Of a DNA stretch of 7,754 bases, positions 6,383-7,754 are shown one piece after another (position 1 is the stretch's first letter; every line of letters starts with the position of its first letter). Location: the NCBI GenBank assembly GCA_024710445.1, contig JANJUT010000290.1:1-7754 (forward strand), read 5' to 3'. The DNA comes from Thiobacillus sp. GTDB lineage: Bacteria > Pseudomonadota > Gammaproteobacteria > Burkholderiales > Thiobacillaceae. The notes under the pieces are model-generated. The model had not been told where the DNA came from and searched no databases. It worked only from the letters and a program-made list of their open reading frames with translations. A program made the translations under genes and the position numbers.

Positions 6383-7646
6383 GGGCGCGCCAGCCGATAT
6401 CGCGACGGTATTGCATGCCGTCGAAATTGATGCTGGCGATCGCGTCGTAGGCGCGTTTTTGAGCCATGCGCACGCTGTCGCCTAGCGCCGTGACCGCCAG
6501 CACCCGGCCCCCGCTCACCACGGTCTGGCCGTTCTCCGTCATGGTGCCTGCATGGAACACATGCAGGTCATCGGCAGTGGCAGCTGGGGGAATGTTGATG
6601 ACCGCGCCCTTTTTTGGCGTGTCGGGGTAGCCGGCGGCTGCGAGCACGACGGCGAGTGCCGTGCGGCGGTCCCATTCAACATCCACCTGGTCGAGCGTGC
6701 CATTGATGGCGGCCTCCACGATGGTGACGAAATCGGACTTCAACCGCATCATGATCGGCTGGGTTTCCGGGTCGCCCATGCGGCAGTTGAATTCAAGCAC
6801 TTTTGGAGCGCCGTCGGTGCCGACCATGATGCCTGCGTATAAAAACCCGGTGAAGCGGATGCCGTCAGCAGCCATGCCTTCCACCGTGGGGGTGATGACT
6901 TCACGCATGATGCGCGCATGCAGCTCGGGCGTGACCACGGGGGCGGGTGAATAGGCACCCATGCCACCGGTATTGGGTCCCCGGTCGCCATCCTGCAGGC
7001 GCTTGTGATCCTGGCTTGAAGCCAGTGGCAGTACGTGTTCTCCATCGACCATGACGATGAAGCTGGCTTCCTCGCCGAGCAGGCACTCCTCGATCACCAC
7101 GCGGTGTCCGGCTTCCCCCATGGTGTTGCCGGACAGCATGGCATCGACGGCAGCGTGGGCTTCTTCCTTCGTGGTTGCGACGACCACACCCTTGCCGGCC
7201 GCGAGGCCGTCGGCTTTCACCACGATGGGGGCGCCGTGATGATCGATGTACGCGTGGGCGGAGACGGCATCGGTGAAGGTGCCGAAGGCAGCCGTCGGGA
7301 TACCGTGGCGCGCCATGAACTGCTTGGCGAAATCCTTCGAGCTTTCGAGCTGGGCTGCTGCCTGGGTCGGACCGAAAATCTTCAGTCCGGCGCCGCGGAA
7401 GGTATCGACGATGCCGGTGGCCAGAGGCGCTTCCGGCCCCACCACGGTAAAGGCGATGTCGTCTTCACGGCGCACAAATTCAAGCAGCGCCGGAATCGAC
7501 GTCAGCGGTACATTGACCAGACCGTCCTCGGTCGCCGTGCCGCCATTGCCGGGCGCAACCAACACCTGTGAAACGCGGGGAGACTGCGCAAGCTTCCACG
7601 CCAGTGCGTGTTCGCGTCCGCCAGAGCCGATAACAAGGATTTTCAT
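6366..7646 (-). CDS. purD: Phosphoribosylamine-glycine ligase (GAR synthetase)
   Basis: PurD joins 5-phosphoribosylamine and glycine with ATP to form glycinamide ribonucleotide, the second step of de novo purine synthesis; it is cytoplasmic. The 426-residue product is full length. The N-domain opens with MKILVIGSGGREHALAWKL, followed by APGNGGTA (31-38) and VVGPEAPL (68-75). The ATP-grasp region shows KADGLAAGKGV (144-154), RGPNTGGMGAYSP (222-234) and the metal/ATP-binding LEFNCRMGDPETQ (284-296). The C-terminal domain includes [10 protein letters not shown] (413-422). The ATG at 7646 is fixed by the conserved first residues. It is preceded by no Shine-Dalgarno sequence: the 5' side is a CT-rich heptamer repeat ending about 5 bp from the ATG. 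The gene overlaps tsaC by 17 bp. Its position directly after a probable purH end matches the common purH-purD order in proteobacteria. Confidence 0.98.
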   Translation of the reverse strand: MKILVIGSGGREHALAWKLAQSPRVSQVLVAPGNGGTATEDGLVNVPLTSIPALLEFVRREDDIAFTVVGPEAPLATGIVDTFRGAGLKIFGPTQAAAQLESSKDFAKQFMARHGIPTAAFGTFTDAVSAHAYIDHHGAPIVVKADGLAAGKGVVVATTKEEAHAAVDAMLSGNTMGEAGHRVVIEECLLGEEASFIVMVDGEHVLPLASSQDHKRLQDGDRGPNTGGMGAYSPAPVVTPELHARIMREVITPTVEGMAADGIRFTGFLYAGIMVGTDGAPKVLEFNCRMGDPETQPIMMRLKSDFVTIVEAAINGTLDQVDVEWDRRTALAVVLAAAGYPDTPKKGAVINIPPAATADDLHVFHAGTMTENGQTVVSGGRVLAVTALGDSVRMAQKRAYDAIASINFDGMQYRRDIGWRALDRKK

Positions 7647-7651
7647 AGTGT

Positions 7652-7740
7652 GGTGAGTGGTGAGCAGTGAGCGGGGAGCGGTGAACGTTTGGAGGTGAGA
7701 ACAGGTTTTTCCGCTAACTGCTCACCGCTTACCGCTCCCC
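7652..7740. repeat. 7-bp-period repeat array (consensus GGTGAGC) that inverts on itself, in the purD leader
   Basis: From 7652 to 7686 the plus strand is a run of degenerate heptamers in one phase: GGTGAGT (7652), GGTGAGC (7659), AGTGAGC (7666), GGGGAGC (7673) and GGTGAAC (7680). After one diverged unit a further GGTGAGA lies at 7694. From 7713 to 7740 the complement appears in the same 7-bp phase: GCTAACT, GCTCACC (7720), GCTTACC (7727), GCTCCCC (7734). The halves form an imperfect inverted repeat: 7652-7674 pairs with 7711-7733 at 20 of 23 positions, and 7659-7674 with 7711-7726 at 15 of 16. In the purD transcript this hairpin would end about 13 nt before the AUG. A second pairing, 7673-7686 with 7727-7740 (12 of 14), is mutually exclusive with the first. 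Such intergenic heptamer arrays are known in other bacteria; the family of this one is not identified. Confidence 0.8.
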
Positions 7741-7746
7741 CGTAAA

Positions 7747-7754
7747 TTAATGCC
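7747..7754 (-). CDS. purH: Possible extreme 3' end of purH (last codons only)
   Basis: At the high-coordinate edge the minus strand begins GG CAT TAA, readable as the last two bases of an Arg codon, His, and a TAA stop at 7749-7747. Bacterial PurH (AICAR transformylase/IMP cyclohydrolase) commonly ends in ...RHFRH, and purH commonly lies immediately upstream of purD. The match is only eight bases, so this is context-driven inference. Confidence 0.35.

Noticed and set aside
7680..7695. GAACGTTTGG as a PurR operator upstream of purD
   Set aside because: Only the central ACGTTT part resembles the palindromic PurR site, the flanks do not match, and the bases belong to the heptamer array.
7652..7740. 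CRISPR array at the repeat-rich edge
   Set aside because: The units are 7 bp, contiguous and without spacers, and no cas gene is present.

Overview
The window reads as an ordinary chromosomal stretch of a GC-rich proteobacterium, most likely a betaproteobacterium. This rests on the aerobic hemF beside purD, the NarX/NarL-type regulator pair and the general protein style; no rRNA or other phylogenetic marker is present. All six substantial genes lie on the minus strand, so transcription runs from high to low coordinates. I see no tRNA, rRNA, CRISPR array, insertion sequence or phage gene.

High-coordinate end (about 4893-7754): a housekeeping cluster. The last eight bases are compatible with the C-terminal Arg-His-stop of purH. 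A 100-bp spacer follows, filled by a 7-bp-period repeat that flips into its own complement. Next come purD (purine synthesis), tsaC (tRNA t6A modification) and hemF (oxygen-dependent haem synthesis). purD and tsaC overlap by 17 bp, with tsaC starting at TTG. tsaC and hemF overlap by one base (TGATG). The three are probably co-transcribed and translationally coupled.

Middle (1459-4704): after a 188-bp spacer comes one very large gene for a bifunctional class A penicillin-binding-protein homologue of 1081 residues. Its transpeptidase motifs (SxxK, SxN, KTG) are intact. Its GT51 glycosyltransferase half looks degenerate, there is a roughly 200-residue insertion between SxN and KTG, and the protein ends in a long Pro/Ala-rich tail.

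Low-coordinate end (1-1395): a two-component system. A soluble GAF-HisKA_3-HATPase histidine kinase with a four-cysteine cluster overlaps, by ATGA, the start of a NarL/LuxR-type response regulator that runs off the window. A plausible sigma70 promoter sits in the 63-bp gap before the kinase.

Nothing here forms an obviously new multigene system. The points most worth a second look are the divergent PBP, the cysteine-bearing soluble kinase, the inverted heptamer array in the purD leader, and the absence of a recognisable Shine-Dalgarno sequence at all six starts.
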